The notes under the pieces: generated by a model | The model's database searches: none | The model's input: only the letters and a program-made list of their open reading frames with translations | What the model was told of the DNA's origin: nothing | Translations under genes and position numbers: made by a program | Shown: one piece after another, positions 43,490-57,295 of the stretch | Layout: each line of letters opens with the position of its first letter | Position numbering within the stretch: the stretch's first letter is position 1 | Source: Anthopleura xanthogrammica | Lineage: Eukaryota > Cnidaria > Anthozoa > Actiniaria > Actiniidae | Direction: 5' to 3' | Assembly (NCBI GenBank): GCA_964019055.1 | Contig: OZ025218.1 | Span: 2,563,191 to 2,627,190 of the forward strand | DNA length: 64,000 bases

Positions 43490-44571
43490 GCGGTTGACTT
43501 TCGTGGCGAGGAAGAATGGGAGAATAGTGTTTCTGACCAGAAAGAGCCTGCTCTCACGGCCCAATATTTGTCATCCATTTTTAAAAGCATTGAAACTGAG
43601 TACGACAGATGGCTTGCAAAACTGCTAGTTTGCAATGGAAAGTCTCGTTCAGAAATACCACCATACTTCAGAAACTAACAAGTCCTCAGTACCTGGCCAC
43701 GGCTATTTTGCTAAACTTGAGTCGTTTGAAAATAACCACTGTGAAAAGGGAGAACTCTACATGGAGTACAGAAAAATGGCCTGCAAAGAAAAGGTTGGTG
43801 AGCTCTGTGACTTCTGTAAAGAGAATGACTTTGTAAGCTCTGAAGCCAAACCAACGCCGCGACCATATCCTGACTACAAGAGACTCCCTGAATTCCACTA
43901 CCTTCCAATATCACAGACTCCAACAAATGGTCGTACACCAGATGATTTTCAGCCAAGAGCACAAATCAAAAGAATGTTTGAAAAAGAGCTAAAACCCGGA
44001 GATAGTGCGGCAATTGAGAAGTTTTCAAATGACTACATTGTTTCCGAAAAGCTAGTAGCCGAATATTGAGCACTTATCCCAGATTAAAATTCGAAAAGAG
44101 AAAAAGAAAGCAGAAACTGACCGTCAAAGAATACAGCGAAAACAGCAGGAGTACAACGACATTGACTGGGATTATCTTTATAATTCTGACAGTTTAGCAA
44201 CACTTAGAGTAAGCGAGCTTGATTTGTATTTGCATTACCACGAGATGACCTTCAAAGGAGTCAAAAAACAAAAAATTGCTGTGGTAAAAGCCCATATAGG
44301 CAGCAAGATCCTTGCTTCCATTGTGCAGGATACGGAGCTGGATAAGCGAGCCAACACGCCTCCAACATCATCAGACTCGGAGAGTGACATTATCGAACAA
44401 AGAATTGGTTCTGATTGTTCTACTTTGAGTGAAGCAAGTGACTCCTCAGCTGGCAGTTCCTGTCATGAAGTAACAGAGGCCCCACCTGATGCTACCTCCT
44501 CACGCTATGGACGCAAAAGAACCAGAGTCATGCGGGACAACTTTGTCTCGTGGGCTCAAATTGACATGTGA
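43490..44571 (+). pseudogene. Decayed ORF inside the long TAA-flanked element
   Basis: Three frames read in succession: about 43490-43679 (acidic, GEEEWENS and IETEYDRWLAKLL), 43635-44069 (CDFCKEND with a CxxC, then a Pro-rich linker), and about 44065-44571 (a Lys/Arg coiled-coil-like run, then TLRVSELDLYLHYHEM, a SAP-like helix pair, a Ser/Asp-rich stretch and a basic YGRKRTR end). A 2-base deletion near 44063 breaks the second junction. No transposase catalytic motif is recognised. Probably the C-terminal part of an element-encoded protein, non-functional. Confidence 0.4.
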
Positions 44572-44722
44572 CTAATAAATTCGTAGATAGATCGATACAT
44601 ATCAAATACACTAAACATATTGAAATTACAATTTTTTATCAAGGTTGAGATAATATATTGTTTCACACTTAAAATAAAAGAACAAAAATGTGATCAAAAT
44701 TAAAATGAGTAACTTAAGAGAA

Positions 44723-45255
44723 GATGTCAGCAAAAATCGAACAAAATCAAAATTTGCCGGCAACAGTCAAAAATTCGATTTCGCTCATATTTTGGTATTA
44801 GGTAGGCCTATATGCGAGATATATCATGGTATGTTTCATTTGTCGAAATATGGCTTCATTTCCGAGAAAAACGAGAAAAACGAATTTGTTATAATTGACC
44901 CTTTGAGAGAGCCAAAATATACTTCAACTTCGGGGGGCTCGCGTGCCTTTGCAAAAATATCTACATGTTTAATTCTTAAACAACTGTTTTATATGATGTT
45001 CTAACTTTAAAAAGCTGAAATTTCATTGTCTTCCAATAAATTTATAATGGTGAAAAAAATTTATTCACCAGGGTACTTTGACGCCTTGTGAAAAGTAACG
45101 AATTTTCAAAAAATGTTTTCACCGTGTGCTAAATAAAATAATAGGCCGATATTAAGAAAATGAAAAGTCGAAATAATATTCTAACCGTGACTAAAAGCTT
45201 TTTTGGGGGTTTTTATTCTGCGACGAGAAATAAAAATTTAAAGTTGGAGAAATTT
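44723..45255. repeat. Left arm of a 0.5-kb inverted repeat
   Basis: Reverse complement of 45764-46288 with few differences. The open frame 44690-45004 lies within this arm and is not considered coding. Confidence 0.65.
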
Positions 45256-45763
45256 CAAAGAACGGCGGCCGGTGCAAATCAATTTAAAAATTACCTAAAA
45301 GAGCAAAATATCGTAAGATAGCAAAGTACCACCTCATGCTACTGCAGTAACACTACATGGTGTGGATTAATACAATTGAAATTAGCTCTAAGAAAGATGC
45401 AATTTTTCTAGATAAGAGTCGAAGCGGGTTCTTTTACAAATAGCCGTTGCGTGACCATAAGTGTGACCAAAAAGTCGGGAGACGCGGCATTCTACAAAGA
45501 ATTAGGTGTGGCCTTTGATAACGCCGAGTCACGAATGTACATGTCACGTTCGCATTTACTAAAGGGAAAATCTACTGGAAATATCCTTCTACGTTTCAGC
45601 TTTTATAGAAGTAGGCTTTACTGGACCAACAAGGATTTTTACGGACAGTAATTATGAACCTATACGCTTTAAGAAGAAAGAAATAAAAAGAAAAAATGTG
45701 TTTACCACGGGCTGTTAGATAAATTTTAAAACAGTCAACATTAAAAGTCTCGCCAATTATAAC

Positions 45764-46288
45764 AAATTTCTCCAACTTTAAATTTTTATTTCTCGTCGCA
45801 GAATAAAAACCCCCAAAAAAGCTTTTAGTCACGGTTAGAATATTATTTCGACTTTTCATTTTCTTAATATCGGTCTTTTATTTTATTTAGCACACGGTGA
45901 AAACATTTTTTGAAAATTCGTTACTTTTCACAAGGCGTCAAAGTACCCTGGTGAATAAATTTTTTTCACCATTATAAATTTATTGGAAGACAATGAAATT
46001 TCAGCTTTTTAAAGTTAGAACATCATATAAAACAGTTGTTTAAGAATTAAACATGTAGATATTTTTGCAAAGGCACGCGAGCCCCCCGAAGTTGGAGTAT
46101 ATTTTGGCTCTCTCAAAGGGTCAATTATTAACAAATTCGTTTTTCTCGTTTTTCTCGGAAATGAAGCCATATTTCGACAAATGAAACACACCATGATATA
46201 TCTCGCATATAGGCCTACCTAATACCAAAATATGAGCGAAATCGAATTTTTGACTGTTGCCGGCGTATGTTCGATTTTTGCTGACATC
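45764..46288. repeat. Right arm of a 0.5-kb inverted repeat
   Basis: Also present in the deleted elements of units 3 (about 30060-30565) and 5 (about 59020-59520), which lack the left arm. Spacer 45256-45763 holds no recognisable gene. Confidence 0.65.
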
Positions 46289-47401
46289 CCCTCTTAAAAG
46301 GATAGCCCTCCCCTAGAATAGCTTCAAATGAAATGTGTGGCCCTCCCCTTAAGCTTATAAATTTGACTATTGACCCTCCCCTCTGAGGCTCCAGCCCTCC
46401 CCCCCCCCCCCCCCCCGATAATAAACGTACCTTCCCTAAATAGTCTGTAAATGTTTTGACGAGCAAATTTGACTTTGTTAGCGATGCAAAGTAACACAAA
46501 CACGACGAACACCACTTAAATAATATCAACTAGATACACTTTTATTGCTCAATACAAAGAATTGGTCAAAAATGACGATTATCCGGGAGATTCCGTGTGC
46601 TAACCGGGAGACCGGGAGATAAGGTCCAAAATCTGGAGACTCCCGGATAATCCGGGAGAGTTGGCATGTCTGTATATGTAATGTTTTGACTCAACAACAC
46701 TACTACAAATAAACATGAGGTACAAAGAAGTTTATTCGGACTTTCATTTTGATATTAAGAAAGAGTAATGATAATTATTCCATGTTAAATCGGCGAATAA
46801 TTGTGACATATTCCATGTTTTAAAAATCGAACGCATGCCTTTTGAGCCTCAGATTCATTCAACTCACGGCACTCGTTAAACATTTACGAACTGTCGACTG
46901 ATTTACAAATATATACGAACATACAAAATTATAAAATGTAATGCAATTCTGAGGGAAGTTTTGAGCAATTATTTGCTCGTCTTACCGTTCTAAATGAAGG
47001 ACTCAAGTAGTAAACAAAATGCTGAGCCAAAGAAAACGTGTCTCCGTCAGCTCGCTTTGCTAGACCTTCTGTCTGCGACTTAATTACGTATGGTAAAACT
47101 CGGACTGGAGTTTGAAAGAAGTGGAAGTTCGACTTCAAAATGGGTATTTTCGATAATTTTTGATTTAACTTATTTTCCAAAATGGCTGTCCACTAAAATG
47201 GCATCTAGGGTTTTCTTTTTGTGAACTGGAAAAATAGGATTTTATGCACTAGTCAGCAATCAAATAAAACACACATGGCAATAATATTTTAGCAAAACAT
47301 AATTTGAGAGTTATGACACTTTCAATGATATGAATACTAGTGAAATGAGCTACCTTGGGTGTAAAGAACAAAATAAAGATATAAGAGAGAAAAATATCAT
47401 A

Positions 47402-47484
47402 CGCCCTTGGCGGAACTTGAACCCACGGTTTCAGTATACTAGTCCAACGGCAACAGCTCGTATCAAGACCCTGGCTCCCATGGA
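47402..47484 (-). repeat. tRNA-derived segment, unit 4
   Basis: Same as 31675-31757. Confidence 0.45.
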
Positions 47485-48839
47485 TCCACTACCATCCAGG
47501 TATCCCAGTCTACCCTGCTACCAGGGTCTAGTTTCGATAAAAAATGCCGACCAAAAAAAAAGATAAGTAATACCGCTGTAGGATGCGCTTATTTTTACAC
47601 TAAATTCCGTACCCTCGGCGGTCATTCAGTTCGATGCATAGGGACGAAATAGAATTTTGTCGTAAATTTCTCGGAAACAAAGTAATTTTTTTTCAAAATT
47701 AAAAACTCCAGGATGTATTTCATACCAAGGGCTATCAATATAAAAATATAAGCGAAATCGATTTTTGCACTTCTTTCGATGCTTGGTCGATTTTTACAGA
47801 CAGTCGCTCTGAATCTGACTCAAAAGAGACAGGAAAAAGAAGACATTGTCGAAAATGTATATTTTTCTCCTCTTAGTATGTAAGTGGTCAAATCTGCCTT
47901 TGAGTACAATTTGATCTTAAATCCTAAAAATAATATTATTGACATTTCAAATGATTAAACAAATCATATACGAGTATGACTTGAGATAAAAACTGCACGA
48001 TATGAAGTTCAGTTCTACCCGATTTGTATTCTTTTTTGCCAAAGATAAAGAATCAAGGAGCAAGAGATCGGGTCAAAAATTGCGTCACGAGAAATAGTAT
48101 TCTCATTTTTAAAGCTTATACTTTCCTCGAGCTCGATCATAAAATTACGTCTTTTGGTTTTAAACTTGAAAAAAAAAACTTGCTGCTTTCTTAAATACTA
48201 CGAGAAATAGTATTAGAATTCGGGAAAAGCTCTAACTTCGGTTCACATGAGTGAATTCTTTTTACCATTTTTTCGTTAGTAACACTGATAATGTGTAATT
48301 CATACCCCTAACTTTTGGCCATCATGCTACAAATTTCTTATATTTGTCAACAACGTTTAGCAAAACAAGGATTATACCTCCTAGTTGCGCAACATTAAAT
48401 ATTTGAAAAATAATCTATCTAAGTAATCGTTCTTTACGATGAGACGATTAAGATAAGCATTTACAAATTACAAATACAGCTATCATTTTTTTGGGCCAAA
48501 AGCATTAGAAGAATAAACGATGGGATCACACAAAGAGATGGAAACATACCTTGATATACGAGTTGTGCTTTTATGCTTCAAGAAGACTTATGGTCAGAAG
48601 TGGAATTAGAGTCACAATTTATAACAGCGCCTTAAAATAATGAATAATGATAATAATATTAATAACAATCAATAACAAGCGTTGTCGAACCCTCATATCA
48701 TTAACTGGCTAAGAATACGGTAGTTTCTAGAAGAAAGGGCGAAAGGGTTTCCTGGTCGTTTGGTTGCTTGTCTCTCATGTGCACGGAACAAATAAAAAAC
48801 TATTTTGTCATGTTTTCTTGCTTTTGAAAATAAAAACGT

Positions 48840-49052
48840 TTACTCGTTTACTTCTTGTTTCCCTCTGAACCTTAGATGACTTTTTGGAGGTTTCTTCATG
48901 GATTCCAAATAGTACCCAGTTTCTAGAAGAGAGAGCGAAAGGTCGAAAGGGCGTTCTGATCCCTCGGGGAATGTCTGGCATAGAAAGATATCACCCTCGT
49001 TTTGCATTTCAAATTTAATATGGACTTTTTGAATCCGACTCGTTATAATCAT
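48840..49052 (-). pseudogene. Frameshifted relative of the 53-codon ORF, unit 4
   Basis: As 33113-33325 with one Pro to Leu change. Confidence 0.25.
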
Positions 49053-50618
49053 GTTTCTAGTACATGGATTGATTCCCCTCGACGTTTGTCAAGGAATAAC
49101 GCAGCATTTTTTCGTAAATACTCACACAGATCGCTTTATAACTCTGTATGTTATAATGGGCCAACTTCTCAACTTGTGGTAACCAAGGATATGTTAATTA
49201 GAGTCGCAATTTATAACAGCACCTTAAAATTATGAATAATGATAATAATATCAATAACAATCAATAATAATAACAAGCGTTGCCGAACCCTCAATTCATT
49301 AACTGGTTAAGAATACGGTTTTCTAGAAGAAAGGGCGAAAGGGTTTCCTGATCGTTTGGTTGTTTGTCTCTCATGTGCACGGAACAAATAAAAAACTATT
49401 CAATAGTAAATATACAAGAAGACTTACGTTTGAGTGCTCTTCAATGAATACATAAGGAATAATTTCTTTTGGACTGAAATGATCTGACTTATATCTTATT
49501 TGAATTCTTCAAGAATGTTGTCAATAGTATACTTTCGTTTCATCAGCTTTACATTAATTTTATTAACGTTGTCGAACCATCATTGGCTAAGAATATGGTA
49601 GTTTCTAGAAGAATTGGCAAAAGGTTTCCTGATCGTTGATGGCATTTCTTTCATGACAGCACACAAACTACCTATTTTCATGGCCAGGAGTAGCGTTCAT
49701 CCTGAACCCGCTGTACGTCAGCGGATTTCACCATGGTAATTGAATGGAAAAAGATGGGGCCGTCGAAATGTACGGGACGAAATAGGTCTCATGTAAAAGG
49801 CTTTTACAAGCAGCTACATAATTTTTTCTTCGGATATTCCATATGAAACGAGTCACAGGACTGTCAAGACATATTCCAAAAGCTTTATGGTTGAGCGAAT
49901 AATTGCAAAAAGAATGCAGAACGCGTTATGCAACCTCTGTGACGCTATCACTAAGGATTATGTTCTATGCATAATTTAACGGACAAGCTTACATGAGATA
50001 TTTCTATACTACATTATGTAGCTTGAATTTATCAAACCACACTAAACCTTCAAAAAGTGGCAAGACAATGCCTTCATAGTTTTCAGGGCAAATTTAATGG
50101 CAATCTGTTAAGTGTGTGACGAAAATAGGCAATCATGCACCCTTTGAGACTTGTGATTTTCGCATATATTAACTACAAATTCAAGGAATTGCTACGCAGT
50201 CACAATAAATTCCCACTAAAAACACAGGTCTCTGTCTATCTTAATATTAATGCTGTTTGCGTTAGAATTTGCAAAAAGAACAGGTTTAAGAGCAAACTGG
50301 AAAGGCTTATCATGTAGAACAAGATATGAATTTTGCTTAGCGAAAAGATGATCACTAGTGACTACTGTAAGGATCGATTTGGGCATTTTTGGTAGCGATA
50401 ATCGGTCAAACATTATATCTCCTAGAATATTAGAATTTAAGCTTGCTGTAAGAAGATGTCAGTGGGGAAATGTGTCACTATTCTTTGTAGTAAAATCATC
50501 AAAAAGGAAAGGTAAGATTTTCTGTTCTGAATTAAATTTATAGTCAGATAAGTCCGAGAGATATAATACAAGATAGATTGATTTGGGCTGTAGAGAGAAT
50601 TTGAGTATGTGATATCTA

Positions 50619-50619
<1 letters not shown>

Positions 50620-50657
<38 letters not shown>

Positions 50658-50855
50658 ACTTGCAAGAACGTCGTCATACAACATTTGAGCATTTGTAGTT
50701 TAGTGGATTAGGAATAAATTAAAAGTACAAAAGAAGATCATTGAAGCAGAACTCTTTCTTTTGTACTTTTAATTTATTCCTAATCTTGAAACTACAAATG
50801 TTCAAATGTTGTATGACAACGTTTTTGCAAGTAGGTGTATATATATATATATATA
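50620..50855. mobile_element. (TA)n-flanked foldback element, unit 4
   Basis: As 34893-35124; the left TA run is longer here. Confidence 0.6.
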
Positions 50856-51856
50856 ATTATATATTTATGGTTCTTTGTTTGCTTCAAGCCATTTCTTTGT
50901 AAAAAGATATTGCCATTTTGATACTCTCATGGTGGAAACCGCTGCTTTACTGCAGGCTCAAATTGCCCGTATTCCTGGCCATGTTATCTTATTTGGGGAA
51001 AAAGAGATGGCGAAAGGGCGTTCTGATCACTCGGAGCATGGCTGGCATAGAAAAGAGACCATCCTCATTTTGCTTTTCAATTTTGATATGGGCTTTAAAT
51101 ACTTTTCGAGTCCAGCTTACGACAATCTTAATTATAAAACATGGAGGGTTGACCAATGCCATGACTTGAGCCAACTCGTTTGTAGATTTATAACTTTTGT
51201 GAAAATAAGAAGTAAAACTATATTTCGCAAACAAGTCATAGTCAAACATCTAAATTTACAAGAATTATTCATTAAAGTGTATCTGTAAGGGAAAAAAGAA
51301 CGAACTGAAAGGATATAATCTAATTTCATTCTGTTTCTGTTTTAAAACCTTGAATTCTTGTCAAGAAAATTGTCATGTGAAAACAAAACAAAACATTTCT
51401 TTAGTCCTACGTCTGCTCCCTTTTAATTAAACTCAACGCCATCTTATTAATCAAATAGATAATAATCTATCTTAGGTTGTACACATTTTCAGCATAATAA
51501 AACAGGAAGATTCGGATGGCAACATTTGCTGCTTCTCAAAAAACTACTCGGTTGAATAGGATATAAAACAGAATCTTTGAAAAAACTGATGCTTTTCAAT
51601 CGCAAAAATCATCAACATGGTTGAAATATGTGTTGATTCAGCTTCAAGAAAATATATACTTTTGTAGACATTGGATGAGTAATTTGAGCGCTACGAGGTG
51701 CCCTCGTAACTTAAAGAGGCATTCTAGTTTAATCGTTCTTGTTAAGTTCTCCCTGGTTTTTAGAGAACGATGCGCAATAATATTGAATTATATTCAAGCG
51801 GCATAGTTAAAGCGAAATGACTAAATTGATGGGTGGCAGAGGAGTGCGGTAAATAG

Positions 51857-51999
51857 GACAATAACATGACTTTTGGAGGGCATTTTGTTTATTTGTGGCC
51901 CAAGTAGCATCAATGTTGTGCCCGAGCGCAGCGATGGTGCAAACGATGCTACAAGGGCCACAAATAAACAATATGCACGACAAAAGTCATGTTATTATC
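51857..51999. repeat. Hairpin beside the recombinase pseudogene, unit 4
   Basis: As 36125-36267. Confidence 0.55.
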
Positions 52000-52050
52000 A
52001 TTATCATTAATTTACAAGACCAAATTATACTGCGTCTTCAATATCAAATG

Positions 52051-52522
52051 CTAGAATTTTAATAAAGTTGTTATACCAGCGTATACAAAAGATATACAAA
52101 CTACTAACTTCTCAGGGACGTCTTTCCAAACACCATCGTTCTGGCTTTTGACAAAGTATTTATTCAGTTTTTGCATATCCCCAGTCTCAATTGATGGTTT
52201 ACGTTTAGGTTTTACTTTCTTTTCTTTTGTGAACAAATTGGCTTTAGCTTCAAACATTTTGTTGGCGGACATGAAATCACTATCTTGCAAGATGTTGACA
52301 TTACGGCTCAGTGGAGCATATGTTATGTGGCGATGTATAGCTGCTCTAATTCCTATCAAAGCACTTGGAGTAAGTGGCTGTCCTTTTTCCGTCTTCATTT
52401 CTGCATGGAACTTTCGTCTCATTAAGTCTCATTAAGCTCACTTGGAATAATTACTAAATGGTTTTCAAATCGATCTTGATAGCTCGCTTTTCGCACCATT
52501 TGTTAAACTTTTTCAGTCCCCC
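52051..52522 (-). pseudogene. Crypton/ZMYM2-type recombinase domain fragment, unit 4
   Basis: Same breaks as 36319-36790, so the fragment was already dead before the units duplicated. Confidence 0.6.
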
Positions 52523-53712
52523 TTCAGTACTGTTGTGTAGAATAGCAGAATAACAGTGAAGTTCAGTTAGGACTATATGTGTAGAATTACAGGATAGCAG
52601 AATAGCAGTGACGTTTAGTAAAGAGCATATGTGCTAAATATCAGAATCTCTCCCACAACATCAACAACATATAATTACATGATAAAATCAGTAATAAATA
52701 TACCACAAGACCTACGTTTGAGTGTTCTTCAATAAATACACAACAATTCATTTCTCTTAGAAAAAGATTCTGTTTCATATCTAATTCAACCAAGTGGTTT
52801 TTCAAGAAGCTGCAAATGTAGTTGACATCCGAATCTTCCTTATCTAGTATGCTGAAAATATGTGCATCCCAAGATGGATTATAATCTATTTGATTAGTAA
52901 GATGGCGTCAAACTAAAAGAAAGCAGACGTAAGACTACAGAAATATTTTAAGTTGCTCTTGCTTTGACAGAATACTTCAAGGTTTAGAAACAGAAAGAAA
53001 ATGAAATTTGTTTGTTCTGATTTTAGTTAGTTTCTTTTCTGTTCATTTGGATTTTTGATGAGGATTGCTTATGAAATTTGATTTGATCTATTTTCTTAAA
53101 ATAAAAGTACAATTATCTAAAATGAACATCAGTACGTTTATTTATGTGGTATTCGATCAAGACATAAGAATTCATTTCTTTCAGGATTTGAAATGATCAG
53201 TTCAAGAAGCTGTAAATGTCATGGGCCTCTTCGACTAAAGTATACAACTTTTATACCGTATTCAACTGAGTTCTCAGTTCAAGAAGCTGTAAATGATGCC
53301 ATCCGAATGCTAATTTCGAATTCAGTGTTCCATTATGCTGAAAATACGTGCATTCCAAATTAGATGCAGCAGGCGCACGTAGGACTAAAGGAATATTTTG
53401 TTTTTGTTTTGACACGATACTTCAAGGTTTAGAAACAAAAAGCAAAAGGAGATTTGTTTATTGCAATTTTAGTTTCTTTGGTTTTAATTCTTACACTTTT
53501 GGAAAACTCTTGGACAGTCAATCAGATTGGATGTTTCAGGTGGATTCCTTTTGAAAAACTGATTTTTTCTTTTTCTCTCAGAATAAGAGTGAAATTATCC
53601 AATATCAACATCAGTATGTCTATTTCATATGGTATTCATACACATCTTTAGTCCAAATGTTAAAAAAAACTGCTCAAACTTAAGGATCTAATATATCTAC
53701 ATCATGCGTCAT

Positions 53713-53751
53713 TCAAGTTTCAGAGTCGTCATCATAGTCTACTTCCAAAAG
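53713..53751 (-). other. Candidate terminal exon, unit 5
   Basis: Counterpart of 5283-5321, identical to unit 4. Confidence 0.25.
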
Positions 53752-55056
53752 CTTTTGATAATTGCCTCCAGTGTCTCATCTAGCCGTTCACCAGAATAAA
53801 ACTATACTGGCTTCAAGATAAATTTATTACGCACCTACAATTGGAACTTATTATGGCAAATTCAGGTTTTAATACAAAGGTCCTATGCTTAGTTAGTTAT
53901 CCGGGAACACTTATGATGAAAAACTAAAAACTCTCTTATTGAAATCGGATTGAAATCGGAGATTAAGGTGGCTCGATGTGGTTTTGTCGGTGCGCTAAAT
54001 CGCATATATGTGGAAGCAAACAATTCCTGGGGGAAAGAAAGATTTAAAGAGAAAGATTAAATTTAAAAAAAAAATATGAAATGTTAGTGCGTTTTCATTA
54101 AATATCTTGAAGGATGAGTACTTTGCTCAAGGTTGAGAAAATTTGAATCTCCCTGTTTCATTATGCTGAAAATGTATGCTTTCCGAAATAGATTATTATA
54201 GAGAAGCACTATAGTTAAGAAAACAATGGGAACCCATCGAGTTGATTTTCCATGGCTTCATTACGCCACCACCTTGACCGTACATACAGTCAATGTCATT
54301 AATGTTTTCCACCTAAAAGAAATGTCAAAAGAAATGTCACGTCATACCTAATACACTCGCTCTAAATGCTCGATATCAGCAATCATTGTTTACGAATTAT
54401 TATTCTCTGTTCATTGTTACTCATTATAGAGTTTGAAACCAGAATTTATATCGTTCAAAACAAATAAATAAATCATCACGTGATACTTCTTTTGGTCTTT
54501 AAGTTTTTTTTTCACAGGACAACCTTTTTGACAATAAGTGTATATACATGTCAGTCCGTGTACCACCACAGGGTTCCTGCTCGCTTCGCTTTCTTGCAAA
54601 TGCCCAGAAAACATCGCAATGAAGTATTATTTTTTCTGAATTTTTTTTTTTTTTTCAAGCAAAAAGTACGTTTAATCTAAGACTGAAAGTTCAGAAAGCA
54701 TGTCTGGCTTTAAGTAAACGAAATTTCTTTTTCCTGCTTTAGCGACTCGCTAAGAAGATTTAGCAAAAGAAGATTCACCATGGATTTTTGTGGATTAAAC
54801 CTCAAGGCGAGACCAGAAAAACCTAATTACACTGCAAGAATAATCCTTCACTTTAGAAATACATAAGTATAGTAAACAAGTAAACGGACAAATAGATATG
54901 CAGCCCAGTGTATATCAACTTTTATTGGTTATCCAACGACTATTACATATTATTGTTGTGGTTTCCCACGATATTGACTAACCAACTGTTGCCATGACAT
55001 ATTACATTTTTTAACTTAAAGGTATTAATGGTTTCTGGACTGTTGGGATGAAGAAG

Positions 55057-55131
55057 CTATTCGTATTCATTCTTCCTCCCGAAAGCACTCATCCTTCTCA
55101 ATTTGGCTTCCCTCTTGGATTCCTCAAATAC
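55057..55131 (-). CDS. Peptide gene, probable 3' coding exon, unit 5
   Basis: Identical to the unit 4 exon (39326-39400), with the same acceptor and downstream AATAAA. Confidence 0.5.
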   Translation of the reverse strand, partial: VFEESKREAKLRRMSAFGRKNEYE

Positions 55132-55848
55132 CTAGATAAAGAAAAGAAACTTCTCTAAAGATTGACACAATGTTATTAAAAAAAACTTAAATAACATTGA
55201 TAAAATAAATATTGCTTTTCTGAGTCTTTCTAAAGGTGGTATCTTCGCATGCAAAGATGATATATTTTCTTCACATGAGAAAATACTTCTTCTGACATGC
55301 AATAGTTTAATTCTAAAATGTATTAAGATAAGATGTCTATTCGACAATAATTTATTAAACAGTATATTACTAGACAACTTTGCAGGTACAAATTTGGTCT
55401 ATTCGTGTTGAGAAATGTCACACTTTTTTTTTTTGTTTCTTTTCTTGTTTGTTTTTGGGTTGTTGTTGCACCTCGAATAGATTACTAGATTCAGGTACTC
55501 AAAGATGATCAGCAGTATTCTCTGCTTGAACAATCGAGGGTTAGTAGCAAAATAAGGTTTGAAACCGGAATAACATAACAATTTGTTTCGCCGTTAATTT
55601 TACTCGTTAACTTCGTCCTGCAAATTTTTTTATTTTTATTTTGGCGATTCTCACATGGTCTGGTTCAATTCAATGTTCTATAAAGAACCCAAAGGGCCTC
55701 AAATACTGTTATAATTAACAATGAAAAATATAAAACATGCTTAGTTTTACGCTTTCTACTCTAGATCGATAATATTTATTGTGAGCATGCCATTTGACTC
55801 TTGCGTTCAGTCATAGCCGTTTGACATCATCGAACTCTAAATTAAACC

Positions 55849-56234
55849 CCCGGGGGGGGGGGGGTGGGACCCCGGGGGTAAAGTATCGAGTATTCGTCGG
55901 AAATTTCCAAAAAAACCCTAAAAGATACCGGAAGTTTTTTCAAAAGGGCGTGGCTTGGCAAATTTTAACCCCTAAGAGATACCACAAAAATAATACTATT
56001 AAGAAATACTTTAAATTACATTGAGTAATATTCTGAGTTTACGAAGGCATACGTATTGCGTTATTATGCGATGGGCTAGTTCCTTTTTCAATACCCTAAA
56101 AGATACCAGAAAGTGCTGATTTGCTAAACCTCAAATTTAAGACCCTAAAAGATACCAAATCGCTGATTTTTACCCCTAAGAGATACGACGAGCATACCCG
56201 ATACTTTACCCCCGGAGTCCCCCATCCCCCCGGG
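55849..56234. mobile_element. MITE with 9-bp target duplication, unit 5
   Basis: As 40118-40506; the G run is a few bases shorter. Confidence 0.6.
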
Positions 56235-56341
56235 AATTAAACCAACAAGCTAAGCTTTGAACTATAGAGAAATTTGGTCGAATAGAATGGCCAGTGATGC
56301 AAACACATTTGGTGAGTACAAAGAGGACAAAGACAATAACA

Positions 56342-56540
56342 ATAGACCTCATCGGCTTGGGTGTAATGTTGTCCCATTTCAGAGCACGTGTCATTCCCCA
56401 GAGTATCATTTCATTGTTTAACGGTTGCGGATGAGAAGATACATGAATATGGATTCAACTCAAACAAAAAATCTTATTCTCAAGAGATTGACACGTGGTC
56501 TGAAATGGGACAACATTACACCCAAGCCGATGAGGTCTAT
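56342..56540. repeat. 52-bp inverted repeat, unit 5
   Basis: As 40614-40812. Confidence 0.6.
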
Positions 56541-56761
56541 TCTGAAGGAATCAGTCTTGAATAAACGATCGCGGTGGTTTTACTATTTATTAAAATGAAT
56601 CCTTCTCGAGTAAACAACATTCATTTCTCCAACAAGCCTGGGCAAGTCTAACAACCCACTTGACAGGACACAGGTATCCCATATTTTTTTTGTGGTAGTG
56701 GGCAGAGTAGTGGGCAAATCCGTGAGTCGTCTCATTGAGACCTTTGATTTGGAACTATATA

Positions 56762-57166
56762 TAGTCATTTGAAAAAACGTTGTGATTGACCGGCTCCGCG
56801 ACTACGCGACTGAACCGAAACGGAGCATGGGTAGAAATCGCTGAAGCGCTTTATTATTCGCTCTGAAGTAGTTTTTTTGCTTACTAATGAGATAACACAA
56901 GCAGCAACCCTTTCAACGTTTGTCTTCTGGTTTTGCGAAAGGAAGAAAAAAGTCTATATGACTAATATTCAGTCAAAGATGTTCCCAATTTTGGAACTAT
57001 TAAGTCATTAAAATACTATTTCGCCAGAGAATTTTCGTACTGTAAGCCCGGCGCATATTTAATCAGTGAAGAATTCAACAGCTTCAGTGATTTTTCCCCA
57101 TACTCCCATTCGGGCTAGTCGCGTAGTCGCGGAGCCGGTCAGTGACAACGTTTTTTCAAATGACTG
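56762..57166. mobile_element. TA-flanked mariner-like MITE (405 bp), unit 5
   Basis: As 41034-41438. Confidence 0.6.
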
Positions 57167-57295
57167 TATACTTTTGGGAGCTCGCTTTTAGGCAAAGCCT
57201 AAATTTATATATTACTTGTTTCATTTGGGAGATACATAATATGAAGGAAAACCACATATAAAGGAAACGTTTCGTTTTAAACGTCAGTAATATAT

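Larger units (their letters stand above)
43088..46436. mobile_element. TAA-flanked DNA transposon, longest form (3349 bp), unit 4
   Basis: GGGAAGGTACGTTTATTATC at the left and its complement at the right, with TAA on both sides. It holds a decayed ORF (43490-44571), then a large inverted repeat (arms 44723-45255 and 45764-46288). Units 3 and 5 have the same insertion with the 43300-45790 part deleted. TAA duplication fits PIF/Harbinger-like transposons, but the ORF is not a recognisable Harbinger transposase, so the superfamily is open. Confidence 0.6.
37315..53046. repeat. Tandem array unit 4 (about 15.7 kb)
   Basis: Left part has a different 1.7-kb segment (about 39720-41455) holding three MITE-like elements in place of the palindromic element of units 1-3. 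The peptide gene is the two-cysteine form. The TAA-flanked element is full length here (43088-46436), adding about 2.5 kb compared with units 3 and 5. The right part equals unit 3 nearly base for base at an offset of about 15.73 kb. Confidence 0.8.

Noticed and set aside
44690..45004. 104-codon frame
   Set aside because: Lies within an inverted-repeat arm whose mirror copy has no matching protein.
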